DNA of 64,000 nucleotides from Arenicola marina (GCA_964019135.1 OZ025258.1:1736001-1800000); one strand, 5' to 3'; counted from the first letter of the stretch, positions 1 to 60,122 are shown. Numbers and translations: made by a program. Notes: generated from the sequence alone by a model not told the origin.

Positions 1-532
1 GTGTCCGGGTACTTACGCCCCACTGGTCGCTGGGGTGGACGGTGTGTCCGGGTACTTACGCCCCACTGGTCGCTGGGGTGGACGGTGTGTCCGGGTACTT
101 ACCCCCCACTGGTCGCTGGGGTGGACGGTGTGTCCGGGTACTTACGCCCCACTGGTCGCTGGGGTGGACGGTGTGTCCGGGTACTTCCCCCCCACTGGTC
201 GCTGGGGTGGACGGTGTGTCCGGGTACTTACGCCCCACTGGTCGCTGGGGTGGACGGTGTGTCCGGGTACTTACGCCCCACTGGTCGCTGGGGTGGACGG
301 TGTGTCCGGGTACTTACGCCCCACTGGTCGCTGGGGTGGACGGTGTGTCCGGGTACTTACCCCCCACTGGTCGCTGGGGTGGACGGTGTGTCCGGGTACT
401 TACGCCCCACTGGTCGCTGGGGTGGACGGTGTGTCCGGGTACTTCCCCCCCACTGGTCGCTGGGGTGGACGGTGTGTCCGGGTACTTACGCCCCACTGGT
501 CGCTGGGGTGGACGGTGTGTCCGGGTACTTAC
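1..532. repeat. 43-bp minisatellite carrying the exon 30 donor
   Basis: About 12 units of 43 bp. On the minus strand units read gtaagtacccggacac, the same as the start of the intron after exon 30. Three unit types differ after 'actt'. Their order (A A B A C A) repeats exactly, giving a 258-bp higher-order repeat at 1-258 and 259-516. The array continues to the left edge. Confidence 0.95.
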
Positions 533-49144
<48,612 letters not shown>

Positions 49145-49949
49145 CTGTAATAGATAATCATGGGTGAAGCATGGTTACAGGGTGAAGGTGTGTAGTGGTT
49201 ACGCACTGCTCATTTAGTAGCTACAACTGAAGCAAGAGATACAATAACATTAAAGCTAGTATCCAACCTAATCTAATCTGCACTGAAAGTTTACATCTAA
49301 ACATTAATTTGGCGAGTGTTAAAGCAGCCTACTTACCTGTGCCATCTTACATTTGGTACAATTTAGAATCAAGACTACAAGTATCTCAAATTATGACAAA
49401 TATATGTTTGATATCTCCTTGAGTCTGTAAAACAACAATTGTGACTTATATTGTGAAATCACTCTGTTACCTCTATATTCATCTATAAAGGCTGCACAAC
49501 AAATACTTGTATTTTATTTAAGATTTAAGATGATATTTCAACCCATATTTTCCAATAATTTCATAATGGTAAATATGGGCAGAATTTTCACTTGACAGCA
49601 TTTATGAATTTAACTTTAGACTTTTTAGTCTACCATTGAAATACGTCATGGATACGATACAGAAACGATAAATCAGTACTACAGTAGGAGGGGTAGGCTA
49701 CCCCTATAAACTTGTCTTGTTTATAGGCATCCCCCAAGTAGTCTGAAAGTTCAGACGGTACTACAGTCTTGACACTTGTTCTTGTGATTGTACACCATCA
49801 GGCATCAGACTGTCAAACTGTAATGTCTGAACATTCAGGCTATCCCCCATGCTGATTTACGACGCTTGTAAATTAAAGGCCTATCAGCATATCAGATAGT
49901 AGGCCCAGTCAGTAGACTATATCTATCAACATTGAACTGTTGTCGAATA
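49145..49949. other. Presumed first intron, no gene
   Basis: AT-rich sequence upstream of exon 1. A small hairpin with perfect arms ctataaac / gtttatag and a 7-nt loop lies at about 49711-49733. No coding signal. Confidence 0.5.
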
Positions 49950-50570
49950 CAGTAAAACCTCCCTGCCCGATCACCTCCTTAACCCGATCGCCTCCCTAAC
50001 TTGATCGATTTTTTCCAGTCCCGACGGTCGGCCTATACTGTAGCATTGTAACAGTATTCTCTAACCCGATCACCTCCTTACTCTGTAAGTCGATTGATTA
50101 TTTTGGTCCCAACGCCCTATTTCATATTCCTTAAGTCGATCAGTTGTCGGCTAGCAGAGGGATTAGTATCACTGGCTGATTGCAATTAGCATAACACACA
50201 CACTCAGGCGATAACGCCTGTGGACTGGATAGTGTGTGAAACTTGTTTGCGTGAACATTGTTATAAGTTGTTAGAGTATGCATTGAAGCTTTGATAATCT
50301 TGATCACAAAATTTGATACCTTTAGAATACATACAATCTGTCTTGAGAAAGATCTGGGGGACTTGTTGCCATTCGTCGCCTCTCTTTAAGAACAACTACA
50401 GAAATGTGCCATCTTAGCTAAAGCAACCGCCAAGCAAGTTTCGATAAAAAGAAATTTCTGCAAAAGTGATTACTTATAAATGTATATGTAAATATCAGAC
50501 CACCTCCCTAAGTCGATCGATCAGTGGCAGTCCCATAGTCGGTCGACTTAGAGAGGTTTTAGGCCTACTG
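49950..50570. mobile_element. Possible pogo/Tigger-like non-autonomous element
   Basis: Left end cagtaaaacctccct (from 49950, preceded by TA) and right end gagaggttttaggcctactg are imperfect inverted copies. Sub-terminal repeats of ccgatcacctcc / agtcgatc occur inside. Ends of cagt + aacctc type recall pogo/Tigger elements. No transposase. The right end lacks a clean TA, so boundaries are uncertain. Confidence 0.45.
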
Positions 50571-50678
50571 GGTGTCATTTCACTAGCTAAGATCTCGTAA
50601 CTTTTGCTCGCAAAATTTCAAAATCGTATTGCCTTCCAGAAGATGAATGAAAAATGTCTTATTTATCATCAATAGACT

Positions 50679-51322
50679 CTAGGGTGCATCTGTCGAATGT
50701 CGGACGGGTGGGGTAATGTCGGACACCTATACAAAATAGCCTACAGGTTGCAAAATAAAGGTAAAATGGTTCAATTCAGCCCTCCATGTATTTGTTATCA
50801 TTCTACCACATGCACTGGCACTTCCAGAAAGTACCGGAAAGTACCGGAAATACCCGAATGGAACATAATCTTGCATGACACGTCACCACCGAAATCTTGC
50901 CTGAACTTTTTTTGCGCCAATTTTTCTGAACTGCATCAGCCCGCGAAAGACCGTGCTCAATGTAAGCAATCACCGATTTTAGTAAACAACTGATGATATT
51001 AATGCAATTGCAACTCATTGAACCTGACATAGATATTTTTTATATATTTTTAATTTGGTACATTAAATAAAAGTAAAGCATAAAACAAGGAGTGTCCGAC
51101 ATTACCCCACCCCCGGCCAGCATTACCCCGCTCATGGGTGTTCACCTATATATTCGATTTCCGGTATTTAGATATCTGTTGAATGACGTAATTCTTATGT
51201 TTTCAGAGAGAAGAAGGGTTCCCTTTCCAGGAAAACCCCATTTGGAAGGGTTGACTCATTAGAATATTACGTTACACGACTTTTAGCCCCAACGTGTCCG
51301 ACATTCGACGGATCTACCCTAT
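50679..51322. mobile_element. MITE-like element with TA flanks
   Basis: Ends gggtgcatctgtcgaatgtc and the inverse of gacattcgacggatctaccc match closely and are flanked by TA. A second inner inverted pair (ggtggggtaatgtcggaca at about 50707 and tgtccgacattaccccacc at about 51093) lies inside. About 640 bp, no coding. Confidence 0.65.
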
Positions 51323-51586
51323 ATGAAAAACACATTTTTGAATAATATTGGCTGAAAATAAATTTCACGAAGACGGCTACCCCCCAATAATCGCAGTATA
51401 ACGCTCATTTCCGTTGCTCTCAAAATTCGGATCTGTCGTTAAATTAGCATGTACAAGATAGATCTAGGGTTGTAGCTTGTAACTCTTACACTAAGTTAGT
51501 CTTAGACTTAGTCAAACAATTCCCTGTATCATCAAGATTCTGATTCATCAATAACCTGATGACATTATTGACAATGTTCATCAGAC

Positions 51587-51685
51587 CACAGGTGCCTCAA
51601 TCGTGGGTGGGTGGGGCGGGAGGCGGCTTCACACATGTCATATGTGTGTGTGAAGCCGCCCCCCGCCACGATTGAGGCACCTGTG
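51587..51685. mobile_element. 99-bp fold-back element with flanking duplication
   Basis: Terminal inverted repeats cacaggtgcctcaatcgtgg / ccacgattgaggcacctgtg, with the middle also nearly self-complementary (ggcggcttcacaca / tgtgtgaagccgcc). Flanked on both sides by atcagac (51580-51586, 51686-51692), a likely 7-8-bp target duplication. Confidence 0.75.
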
Positions 51686-51692
51686 ATCAGAC

Positions 51693-52590
51693 ATCACTCT
51701 AAATTCAATCTTCGTGTTCATCGAACAGTGTCTGAGTGTGGAATTACATTGTCATTGAGGCTACAGCATCGAATACCGATAATCCAGCGCTAACCCATCT
51801 GGTAAGTATTGCAATTAAAACAGTTTACGTACCACGCAGTATTACTTAATTAGAAATCCATGCCGGAAATACTCAATAAGGAGGTGATTACACTTATCCA
51901 CATCAAATTTGGCGCAATCTACTTTCGAAACAAACCGCTCTAAACCGGAAATAGCTTTCATTGGCTGGCGTCAGTGAACTGTGACCCCCTGTTAGGCTGG
52001 TACCGCCGCTGAAAGCTGAGTAGGGCTGGATCGAGCTCCCGCATGCCTTCCATACGGTGCCATTATGACAGATACAGGGGAGCGGGGCATCTCCGCATGG
52101 GGGACAATCCCGCATACCACACTATTATGATCTACCCTAGCCATGTTTGTAGTGAAAGGCATACAGTCATAACACAATAATTCAATAGGTAATCTGGTCT
52201 CTGGAGCGCAATGCTTATGATGCAAAATTGAATTATTTTTGTGTTACTGTCGGAGGGGCGGTTGGTAATGAGGGTGTTAACCCTGGGGCCCGGCCCGCGG
52301 GGCATTGCTGCGTTCGGCGGAAAAAACCCATTACACCCCCCTGTCACCTCCAACATTCGCTCAGAAGGGGTACATTTTTCCTATTCACCCGCTTTGCATC
52401 TTAAAGTGCATTCAAAGTTTTGACTGATTTTAATACAAATTCGAAATATTGCGCCACTAATCTTCCGCAGTGACCCCCCCCCCCCCCCTCCCACCCCGTC
52501 CGCGCCATCAATGTATGTAACGTCCGTACCCACCAGCCTAAGGCTATGGAGGCCTAGGGCTTGTTGGATATGAAACTATAATATGAATTG
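51693..52590. other. Non-coding, poly-C tract
   Basis: No gene or array recognised. A run of about 15 C lies at about 52476-52490. Confidence 0.5.
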
Positions 52591-52750
52591 TCCTAGGGGG
52601 GAATTGTCTGAGGGAGAGAACTGATCGGGGGCGGGGGGGGGGGGGGTTGTCTGAGGGGTAACGGACCGGGGGGTGGGGAGGAATTGTTTAAGGCGGAACT
52701 AACCGGGTGGTGGGGATTGTCTGAGGGAACTGACCGGGGGGGGGTGATTT
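52590..52750. repeat. G-rich tandem repeat
   Basis: About 4 imperfect units of 35-45 bp with aattgtctgaggg and aactgaccgggg, including G-runs to about 16. Confidence 0.75.
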
Positions 52751-52824
52751 GTCATAAAACCACCAATACTTGTACCAGTGCCGATACAGTATAAGAGGGC
52801 GTTCAAGATAAATTCGTGTACATT

Positions 52825-53010
52825 GCGCGTCACTTAATCGCACTTCGCTTAATCGCAACTTCCGCTTAATCGCAACAAATTTCAATCCAAACGCCATTTC
52901 CTATACATCACCCTGTTAACAACTTAGATTATTCGCAACTTCGGTTAATCGCAAATTCCGCTTAATCGCAACACAAATTTACCTGAAAATGGGCAGGAGC
53001 TTCGGATAAT
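52825..53010. repeat. cttaatcgcaa(c) dispersed short repeat
   Basis: The motif ttaatcgcaa recurs about six times at spacings of 14-80 bp. It resembles the end region of a DNA transposon, but I found no matching inverted end. Confidence 0.5.
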
Positions 53011-53372
53011 TGCAACATTCGAGGTCAAACCCAGGTGTTGTTAGCGGGCATGTAGAGACAATGCGCTATCAGCTGACACTTAACACCTTTTTTTTTTTTT
53101 TTTTTTTTTATTGTATCCAGGACAAAATACATTCAACGTTTCACAATACGGAGACTAACAGCAACACTTATCCTTCAAATTATGTAAAGTGATGAAGAAA
53201 GGGTTCAACGGGTCCCCATTTCTTTGCAAAGGCAGTGTGGGACATTCCAAGTTTCTCTAGTTTATAACTATAGCTAATCGTGTTTACAACACCTTTGAAG
53301 CTTGGCTTGGAATTACCCCACTTACATTTATAAATAAACTTCTTTACTATCGTCAAGACATGATTAACTAAA

Positions 53373-54056
53373 TCACAAAAAAATGGGTGGACGAATGCCC
53401 AATAAAACCGTTTTCTCTGTTATTAATGTGTCAGCTGTGAAGCCAGTCGCTTTAGCCAGTACCCGCCCCAGTTCATTCCATATGGGATTAACAACTGGGC
53501 AATGGTAAAAAAGATGGACGAGAGATTCTGTTTCACATTTACAAAAAGAGCATGCATCACAATTTGTCAGCCTACACATTCGGAGATACTAATTCGTGAC
53601 ACAAATTCTGTGTAAAATCCTATACTGAAAGCTTCTCAGTCGTTCATTGACAGATGCATTAACAGGTAGCAGGTATAGAGCTTGCCATTCCTTCTCATCT
53701 ATGGTCACTCCAAGAACTCTCGACCACTTTTCCTCATTTTTGCGATTTGTAGGTAACAAAGTAATCAAAACCCTATAAACATCATTGCACACTCGCTTCG
53801 ATCTATACAGATATTCTAAATAGGGGTATACTAGTACGGTATCCTGGCCACTTCTCTCCATAAAATCTCTCCTCCACTCTCTCGGAATGGCATGCATCAT
53901 GCTATAAAAATCTGCAAAGTTCATACTCACATCATATTTTCTAATGAATTCTTCCCATCTGAGTGGCTCACCATTTATATTGAAAAGATCCTTGGCATAT
54001 ATTATACCCTTCTCGATAAACTCCTTTTTCCTCCTAGTGAGATTTTCGTTTGTCAT
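53373..54056 (-). pseudogene. LINE ORF2 C-terminal region
   Basis: Frame 53589-54056 (LRWEEFIRKYDVSMNFADFY ... SFQYRILHRICVTN), then a break, then 53373-53579 with CDACSFCKCETESLVHLFYH followed by CP, the cysteine/histidine motif common at the end of L1-type ORF2. Confidence 0.8.
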
Positions 54057-54365
54057 AAAATATGTATTCCATATAGGGAAACCTGAACAATCGCAGTCTA
54101 AATTTAATTTACACTGTCTGTACCATAACCACGATTTAAAAACATCTGCCCAAAAGGGGTTCGCTATCTTTATGAAAAGCCCTAGCGATTTTACATCTAG
54201 CTTCCAACAGTCTTCTCTTTCACTACAGATTGTACAACTAAATAGATCTTGCCAGGCTCCGTCTTGACGTGTAAGCTTTGGTATTCAAGCTATTTTAAGG
54301 GATTGTAGCATCCATGTTACATCCGTTAAATTTACTCCACCTTTTTCGGCGGACTGAGCCATTCA

Positions 54366-55550
54366 TTAACGAGAGATTTTCGACTTTCCATTCTTCCACA
54401 CAAATAAACTGATAGCTCTCTGTATCTTTTCAATGCAGCTTTTTCCGGGCATTGTCAGTGCAGACATAATATGGATTAGCTTTGGTAAAGCTAGGGTCTT
54501 GACAACAATTACTCTACCTCTAATTGACAGATTGCGCTTTCCATACATGTTCAATATATTTTCAAATTCCGCAATCTTTAAGTTGTAATTCTTTTCAATC
54601 ATCTTACCCAGTTCAACATCAAAGTGTACACCTAAAAGTTTAAATTGTCTCACCCACGTCAAAGGTATGTCTGGGTAAATATATAGATGTTTCTGGTCTG
54701 GTTTACCTAGCCATATGGCGTTTGTCTTGTCAACATTCATACGCAAACCAGAACAGTAGTAAAATTACTCCATTTTAAGGAGTGCTGATCTCAAAGACTG
54801 CTCTCGTCCATCTAATAATAGAAAAGTGTCATCAGCGTATTGACCAAGTTTAAATTCTTTCCCACATACTATTATACCCCCTATATTTCTATCTTGCTTA
54901 ATTGACATCGCTAGGGGTTCAATTGATAAAATAAATAGATATGGGGACAAGGGGTCCCCCTGCCTGCAGCCTCTTTCAAGCTGGAAAAATTTAGAAAAAT
55001 GTCCGTTGTTAATGACGCAGCGTGTAGGATTATTATATAACACATCGTACCACTTCAAAAACTCCTCACCAAATCCATATGATATTAATACCCGGCGAAT
55101 GTACTTCCAACTTAACGTATCGAAGGCCTTCTCGAATTCAATCAGAAGGATCATCACTGACATCTGAGTTTTAATAACGTGATACATTATATCATAAACT
55201 AATCTCGTATTTTCGCCGATAAACCTACCCTTCAGAAAACCTTTCTGATCACAACTCACAATATCTGGTAAAACTTTCTTTAATCTATGGGCCAGTACCC
55301 CTGACAATAATATATAATCTGCATTTAACAATGAAATGGGGCGCCAATTTCTCAGGCATTCTCTAGGTTTATCGCCTTTGGGTAGGCAAGTAATTATACC
55401 TTGTCTTTGAGTAACCGAGAGTGATCCAGACCGGTACGCGTATAACATACTACGAACGAGGTAAGTGCCAAGGTCTATCCACATTTTTTTATAAAAATCA
55501 ATTGGAAATCTGTCACTACCAGGCGACTTTATGTTCTTCATACCTTTCAA
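54366..55550 (-). pseudogene. LINE reverse transcriptase domain with premature stop
   Basis: RT motifs in order: KSPGSDRFPIDFYKKMW, NWRPISLLNADYILLSGVLA, GFLKGRFIGENTRL, LIEFEKAFDT (motif A), GCRQGDPLSPYLFILSIEPL, QYADDT (motif C), then the thumb region with LGVHFD. The motif A catalytic Asp is Glu here, and a TAA at about 54762 interrupts the frame, which then continues unshifted to 54366. Confidence 0.9.
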
Positions 55551-55663
55551 AACTTCTAAAACTTCGGCTGATTCAAGGTAGATCTATGCATCACAGCGTG
55601 TTTTCTGATGTTCATCAAGGCATTTTATGTTATTCAAATTCAGGAATGATGCTATGTAGTCAT

Positions 55664-56392
55664 TTGGCGCAAGTGCCCCCAGGCAAGCCCGCTTTTCTAG
55701 GGGCACAACGGTAACAATGTTAAAATCCTTCGACGTTAGTAGGGAATCGACTGTAGCTTTTATGACGATGTGGGCGCGTACAATAATAGTGCTTACGTAT
55801 TCTATATACCTTGTTCTATCTTCGGACATCAAGAATGTGTGTCAACACAAGATTGTTGCAGTCATATTTTCGCGAACAAATGTTGGAGCATGCGACTTTT
55901 CCCTACCAACCGCCATGTGTATGCAGCGCCACCTGGCGAATCCCGCCACCATTTGAACCATTGGTAGCCTGGGTCCCAAACTTTTTAACAGTCAATGACC
56001 TGTGAAAGAGGGCGCTGCTGTTGTCCTTAAGTTCAAAGTGAGCGACTGACAAGGCCCTCTAGCGGAGAGTCATATTCTAACGGAGAGGAGGAACCAAGTC
56101 GCATTCACAGGTACCGGCATCCGCCAAAAACAAATATGTCGGACGGCTGGTCGGGAACAATTGTGTGCTCCAACATTTCTTCGCGAAAATATAACCGAAA
56201 CAACCTAGTGTCAACACACTTTATTGATGTCAGATGATAGAACAAGGTATATAGAATATGTAAACACTATGATTGTTCGAGCACACATTATAATAAAAGC
56301 TACAGTCGATTCCCTACTAACGTCGAAGGATTTTAACACTGTTACCGTTGTGCCCCTAGAGAAGCGGGCTTGCCTGGGGGCACTTGCGCCAA
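55664..56392. mobile_element. 729-bp element with ~235-bp terminal inverted repeats
   Basis: Ends ttggcgcaagtgcccccagg and its exact inverse; homology between arms extends to about 55900 and 56155 with scattered differences. Flanked by tgtagtcat (55655-55663 and 56393-56401), a 9-bp target duplication inside the LINE ORF2. Long TIRs plus 9-bp duplication resemble Mutator-like elements. The middle has no transposase, so it is non-autonomous. Confidence 0.85.
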
Positions 56393-56401
56393 TGTAGTCA
56401 T

Positions 56402-56690
56402 CTGCTTTATGGTGGTCACAATTGGAATATAATCTTTGGTAATAGCACATTTGTTCCCGTCTGATTATTTCCTGATTAGTTATAATCTGTTGATCTATAA
56501 CTTGATCTTGCTTGATTAATTTGCTAACGTAGTTTTTTCGTTCCAGATTCGAGAAATAGCGACTGGGTTTCTCTCCTTCCTCATAGAACTGTGACCTTGA
56601 ACTTAATATAGACCACTTTATTTTAGGGAGTCTGGTTCTCTCCGACTCACCCTTCAACTTGTCGAGTTCGATCATCACGAGAGCTGTCAT
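56402..56690 (-). pseudogene. LINE ORF2 fragment before the reverse transcriptase
   Basis: Contains SRSQFYEEGEKPSRYFSNLE and a run ending YYQRLYSN, the linker usually found between endonuclease and RT in L1-type ORF2. The frame breaks off where the TIR element is inserted; the sequence resumes left of it at about 55654. Confidence 0.8.
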
Positions 56691-57221
56691 TCTCTAATAT
56701 CCCCTCCCCCCCCCCCCCCCACCCCTCCACTGATTTACTGTGCATGTGGTCGCTCAACATAAAGAAGGACTCGTATACCGGCATAGTACAACATTCATTT
56801 TTGACGCGTGTAATCGAGACCACGAAATCAACACGTTCCTAAGCCGCCAAGCAATTAACAAGCAACCAAGACGGGTATAACCTTCCCGCTGCTACTAAAA
56901 CAGCACGTCCGATACGCCCCCATATAAGGCCACTTTGCGTTGGCCTCTTTAACATGTAGACCACAGGTGACGCGACATAGTGACTGAGCAATCCGAAAAG
57001 AAACACACCCCGAAAAGCTTCTCAGAGCCAAAATTACCTTGTATATTTCACCTCAGAATAACTGTGCATCAGATTATTGTTCATGCGGTCGTCGTACACC
57101 GTTTGAGATCTGCGGGGCGGTATCAAAATCAGCAAATAGACGAAGCTTTGCGACCAATTGAACAAAAATGACGACATAGATGCGTACCTGACAGTTAGAC
57201 AGAAAGTTTTTCCGTCCACCA

Positions 57222-58095
57222 TTAACTTGTCTCCTTGAACTGTAGCCCGTCTTGCATCACGGGGATGAGGGACCGACGGAGCTCCTGGATGACGCGGGGG
57301 AAGTCCTCCTCGAGAAACAGCTTACTCCCACGCAGAAGTTTTTTCTGTCTCCACACGTTTTCGCGGTCAGGGTAGTAAGCGAAACGTACGGTGATCGGCC
57401 GGTTTCTGTTCCTGGTATCCCCTTGCGAGGGTCTGGGTCCCAATCGGTGACATCTTTGTAGCTTGATCTCGCCGCTCACCTGAAGTTTACTATGGATTAT
57501 GTCCTGGATTACAAGGTTGCAGTTCTCCTCTCCATTTAACGGTTCCGGAACGCCATAAAACACCAGATGTTCCCTTCTGCTGTAGGTATCCAGCGTATGG
57601 AAGTCTTTCTTCAGCTTACTTGACTGTTCTTCCAGCGTAGCAATACGTGGTTCTGGGTTCCTTTTTTCAAGCGTTTTAATTTTTTTCCTTCAGTTCTCTA
57701 TTCTCTGATTCAAGCTCCAGAAGCTTAGTATTGTTATACTCAGACGAAGCCTTTAGTAGTTCAATTTCACGCTTGGTGTCTTTCATAGCCGACTGCAAAT
57801 CCGGAAGAATTTTAAGTCTATTCAGTATTGTTTTCAAGGTTGCTTTAATTTCATCTGTGTCTGACAGGCTGTTACTCGCCATTGAAACTGACGGTGAGTC
57901 CTCACTTTCAGACACCTCTTGATTAGAATCCAATAGAAACCTCGTACCGTCGTAGCAGTCTGTGATCGTCTTTTGCTTATTACCGTCTGCTTTTGTTGGA
58001 GGGGTGGCACCACGGGCACTCGATTCGTGAGATGTACGGCCTGTGTATACCCTATATATAACAAGAGGGTAAGCAAGCTCTGAAGCTCCAACCAA
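57222..58095 (-). pseudogene. LINE ORF1-like protein, frameshifted
   Basis: Two overlapping frames. The first (57676-58095) is a coiled coil (LKTILNRLKILPDLQSAMKD... ELESENRELKEK); the second (57222 to about 57670) contains YSRREHLVFYGVPEP, LQRCHRLGPRP and RPITVRFAYYPDRENVWRQK, typical of the L1 ORF1p RNA-binding and C-terminal domains. A frameshift at an oligo-A run (about 57683-57690) separates them. The true start may be the internal ATG at about 57883. Confidence 0.8.
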
Positions 58096-58140
58096 AACAC
58101 CAAAATATTAAAGGCTTATTTTAGTCTTACATGATGCTGT

Positions 58141-58744
58141 CACAATAAAACCTGGGTTTCTGCAGATGCTACACAGTCAAGTATTTATAAATAAATACTT
58201 TTTTTCCATATCCATATGGCATTAATCAAGAATCAAGGATCTTTTAGTCAAGCTTTTGGACAAATCCACTTTCTTGCAAGTCTGTGCCACAAACTGGACA
58301 AAGGTTAAGGTCAAGAACAAGAACAAGATTGGGCCTACTCGGGCAGCTCTATGTACACTGCTGCATGCAGCCAGGACTTGATGACATTCAGACGCGGGAT
58401 AAGCACTACCTTTACGGTCACCATTCAGTTTCCTGCCCTTCAAATAATCAAATTACAAACACAGCAATTGAACTAATTTATTTCAAATCAGCACACAAAT
58501 GCCAAAAACTGCGTCCAAACAAACCTTGGTCATTACGGACTTTGAATATATCATCAGAATCTCATTGGCTTCACATCTGCCGTTTTGCTTATTTTTTGAG
58601 TAGTATACATTTTAAAAACGGCTATGTAAATAATTCAGCTCAAATTAGCTCGTGTTGTATGCCAACTTTTAACCCGAAATGCCAACTACGCACAGAGTAT
58701 TTATCCTTGGGCGCATTAGGACGTCCGCATGTAGAACATTGGTC
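58141..58744. other. Non-coding, nothing recognised
   Basis: AT-rich, no convincing ORF or repeat. The LINE's 5' boundary is probably near 58100-58150 but no target duplication was identified. Confidence 0.5.
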
Positions 58745-59332
58745 TTACTTGGACCTCAAATGTTTCGGAAAGGTGCGGCGGCAGTTGCTTTCAATATTAT
58801 TTATGCCGTGTATAATATCATTTCGTGCTGCCGGGAGATTGCGGTCCTGTTGGCGGGGGTCCCATACCATTGCCGAACCAGGCCGAGTGCGCGTGTTGCC
58901 TCCGTCAGTCACCGAACCAGGCCGAGTGTGCGTGTTGCCTCCGTCGGTCACGCGGCGCCTGCCGACGGGGTAGCTGTTCCAGGAGGCGGCCGTGGCGTCA
59001 CGACTCAAGGTACAGGTCGCCGGCTGTATATCTCCGCCGTGCAGACTGGCAGTGCTCGGGGTGGGGCCTGGGCCTGGCAGGGGCGAGCACGCGCCACGTG
59101 CTGGGGGCCTACTCGAGATATCCCGCACATCACTCTCAACATGGCACTGCTCCCGTAACCATGGCACCGGCGTCCACGCGAAAGGCAGCTTGCCCCCCCG
59201 CTGACGGCATGTACAGGGCAAGGCGTCGTAGACCATGGGGGGGACCAGACCCACCACGCTTGGCTGTGGGCCGCACGTGCAGTCCGCCCACCGTGGTTGG
59301 CGGCCCTCGATCTCAATGGCTCGGTAGTCCAT
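58745..59332 (-). CDS. Unrecognised 195-codon ORF in a CpG-rich patch
   Basis: Open from ATG at 59332 (MDYRAIEIEGRQPRWADCTC) to 58745. I do not recognise the protein; it contains a duplicated RRVTDGGNTHTRPG-type segment from a 36-bp tandem duplication at about 58875-58950. The patch is CpG-rich relative to its surroundings, and tatatatatata lies just upstream on the minus strand (59338-59350). It could be promoter or 5' UTR sequence with a chance frame. Confidence 0.25.
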   Translation of the reverse strand: MDYRAIEIEGRQPRWADCTCGPQPSVVGLVPPMVYDALPCTCRQRGGKLPFAWTPVPWLREQCHVESDVRDISSRPPARGACSPLPGPGPTPSTASLHGGDIQPATCTLSRDATAASWNSYPVGRRRVTDGGNTHTRPGSVTDGGNTRTRPGSAMVWDPRQQDRNLPAARNDIIHGINNIESNCRRTFPKHLRSK

Positions 59333-59907
59333 GTCGCTATATATATATACCCAGTCTCTTGGCTATCAGACTGTCTGGTATAGAACCTCTACTGTATCAT
59401 TTTATTTCCAGACGCATTCCGCGATATGTAACTCGTCTCGTTTGCAAATATATCACATGTAAGTTAATAAGATAACACGCCAATGATGACGTCGACGGAG
59501 TGAAACGTTGAGCTCGTTCATGAATAATGTTTCAGACAACCATTTAACATGCACTGAAGTAGTGATCTCCTTATATCAGTATATCGATCTATTTTATAAT
59601 ATCCGCTCTTTGTGGCTATAGCTTCTCCAGGCCGGCAGCGGCAATAAAACTTATCCTTTTCTCCATAGACGCCAGAAAGAGTAAAGCCTTCTCCAATTTC
59701 TAAAATATGATGTTAATGCGGACCAATGGGTCCAACAGGGTTGAATGGCCACAGTGGTCATAAGACGCTGTGTTCTTGTGTCAACAGTTCTGACGTTTGC
59801 GTGCACACATCACCGTGGACATCAATACATTATCTATGGCGCCAAGCTGTCTGCTTCTATCAAGATAAACCTAATTTGCTTGTGTGTCACCAATTCCCGA
59901 GGAGACG
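59333..59907. other. Non-coding, nothing recognised
   Basis: Mixed composition, no repeats beyond the TA run at its left edge. Confidence 0.5.
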
Positions 59908-60122
59908 CTACCTACCCCATACAACGCGCTGAGATACAAATATATATATACATATATATGCTGTTTGCTCAGGTGCCTGCTGATTGGTCGTGCTCTGGTG
60001 GAGTGTAACCATACAGTGTAAGCGACCCCCCCCCCTCTCTACTGTCATATCCCAGCGGCTTCGTCTGTAAATGTCGGGATGATCATCATTATTAGAAAAC
60101 CGTTGTGCGCGACTAGGACCCC
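59908..60122 (-). CDS. Candidate exon downstream of the 39-bp array
   Basis: The minus strand has an acceptor (ttttttttctatctag at about 60123) followed by GGGGTCCTAGTCGC and an open frame (PSRAQRFSNNDDHPDIYRRS ...) to a stop at 59908. If joined to the ATG exon at 63830 the phase fits. No family recognised, and no donor could be fixed. Confidence 0.25.

Larger units (their letters stand above)
53088..58140 (-). mobile_element. Degenerate L1-like LINE, interrupted
   Basis: Minus-strand non-LTR retrotransposon. A 22-base poly-T (53088-53109) is the poly-A tail. In order from the 5' end: ORF1-like protein (57222-58095), a gap of about 500 bp with a poly-C run where the endonuclease should be, the pre-RT region (56402-56690), an inserted DNA element, reverse transcriptase (54366-55550) and a C-terminal zinc-knuckle-like region (53373-54056). 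Several frameshifts and stops: a dead copy. Clade L1/Tx1 by motif style. Confidence 0.85.

Noticed and set aside
55717..56005. Small plus-strand ORFs of 64-79 codons
   Set aside because: They lie in the terminal inverted repeat of the inserted element and have no recognisable domain.
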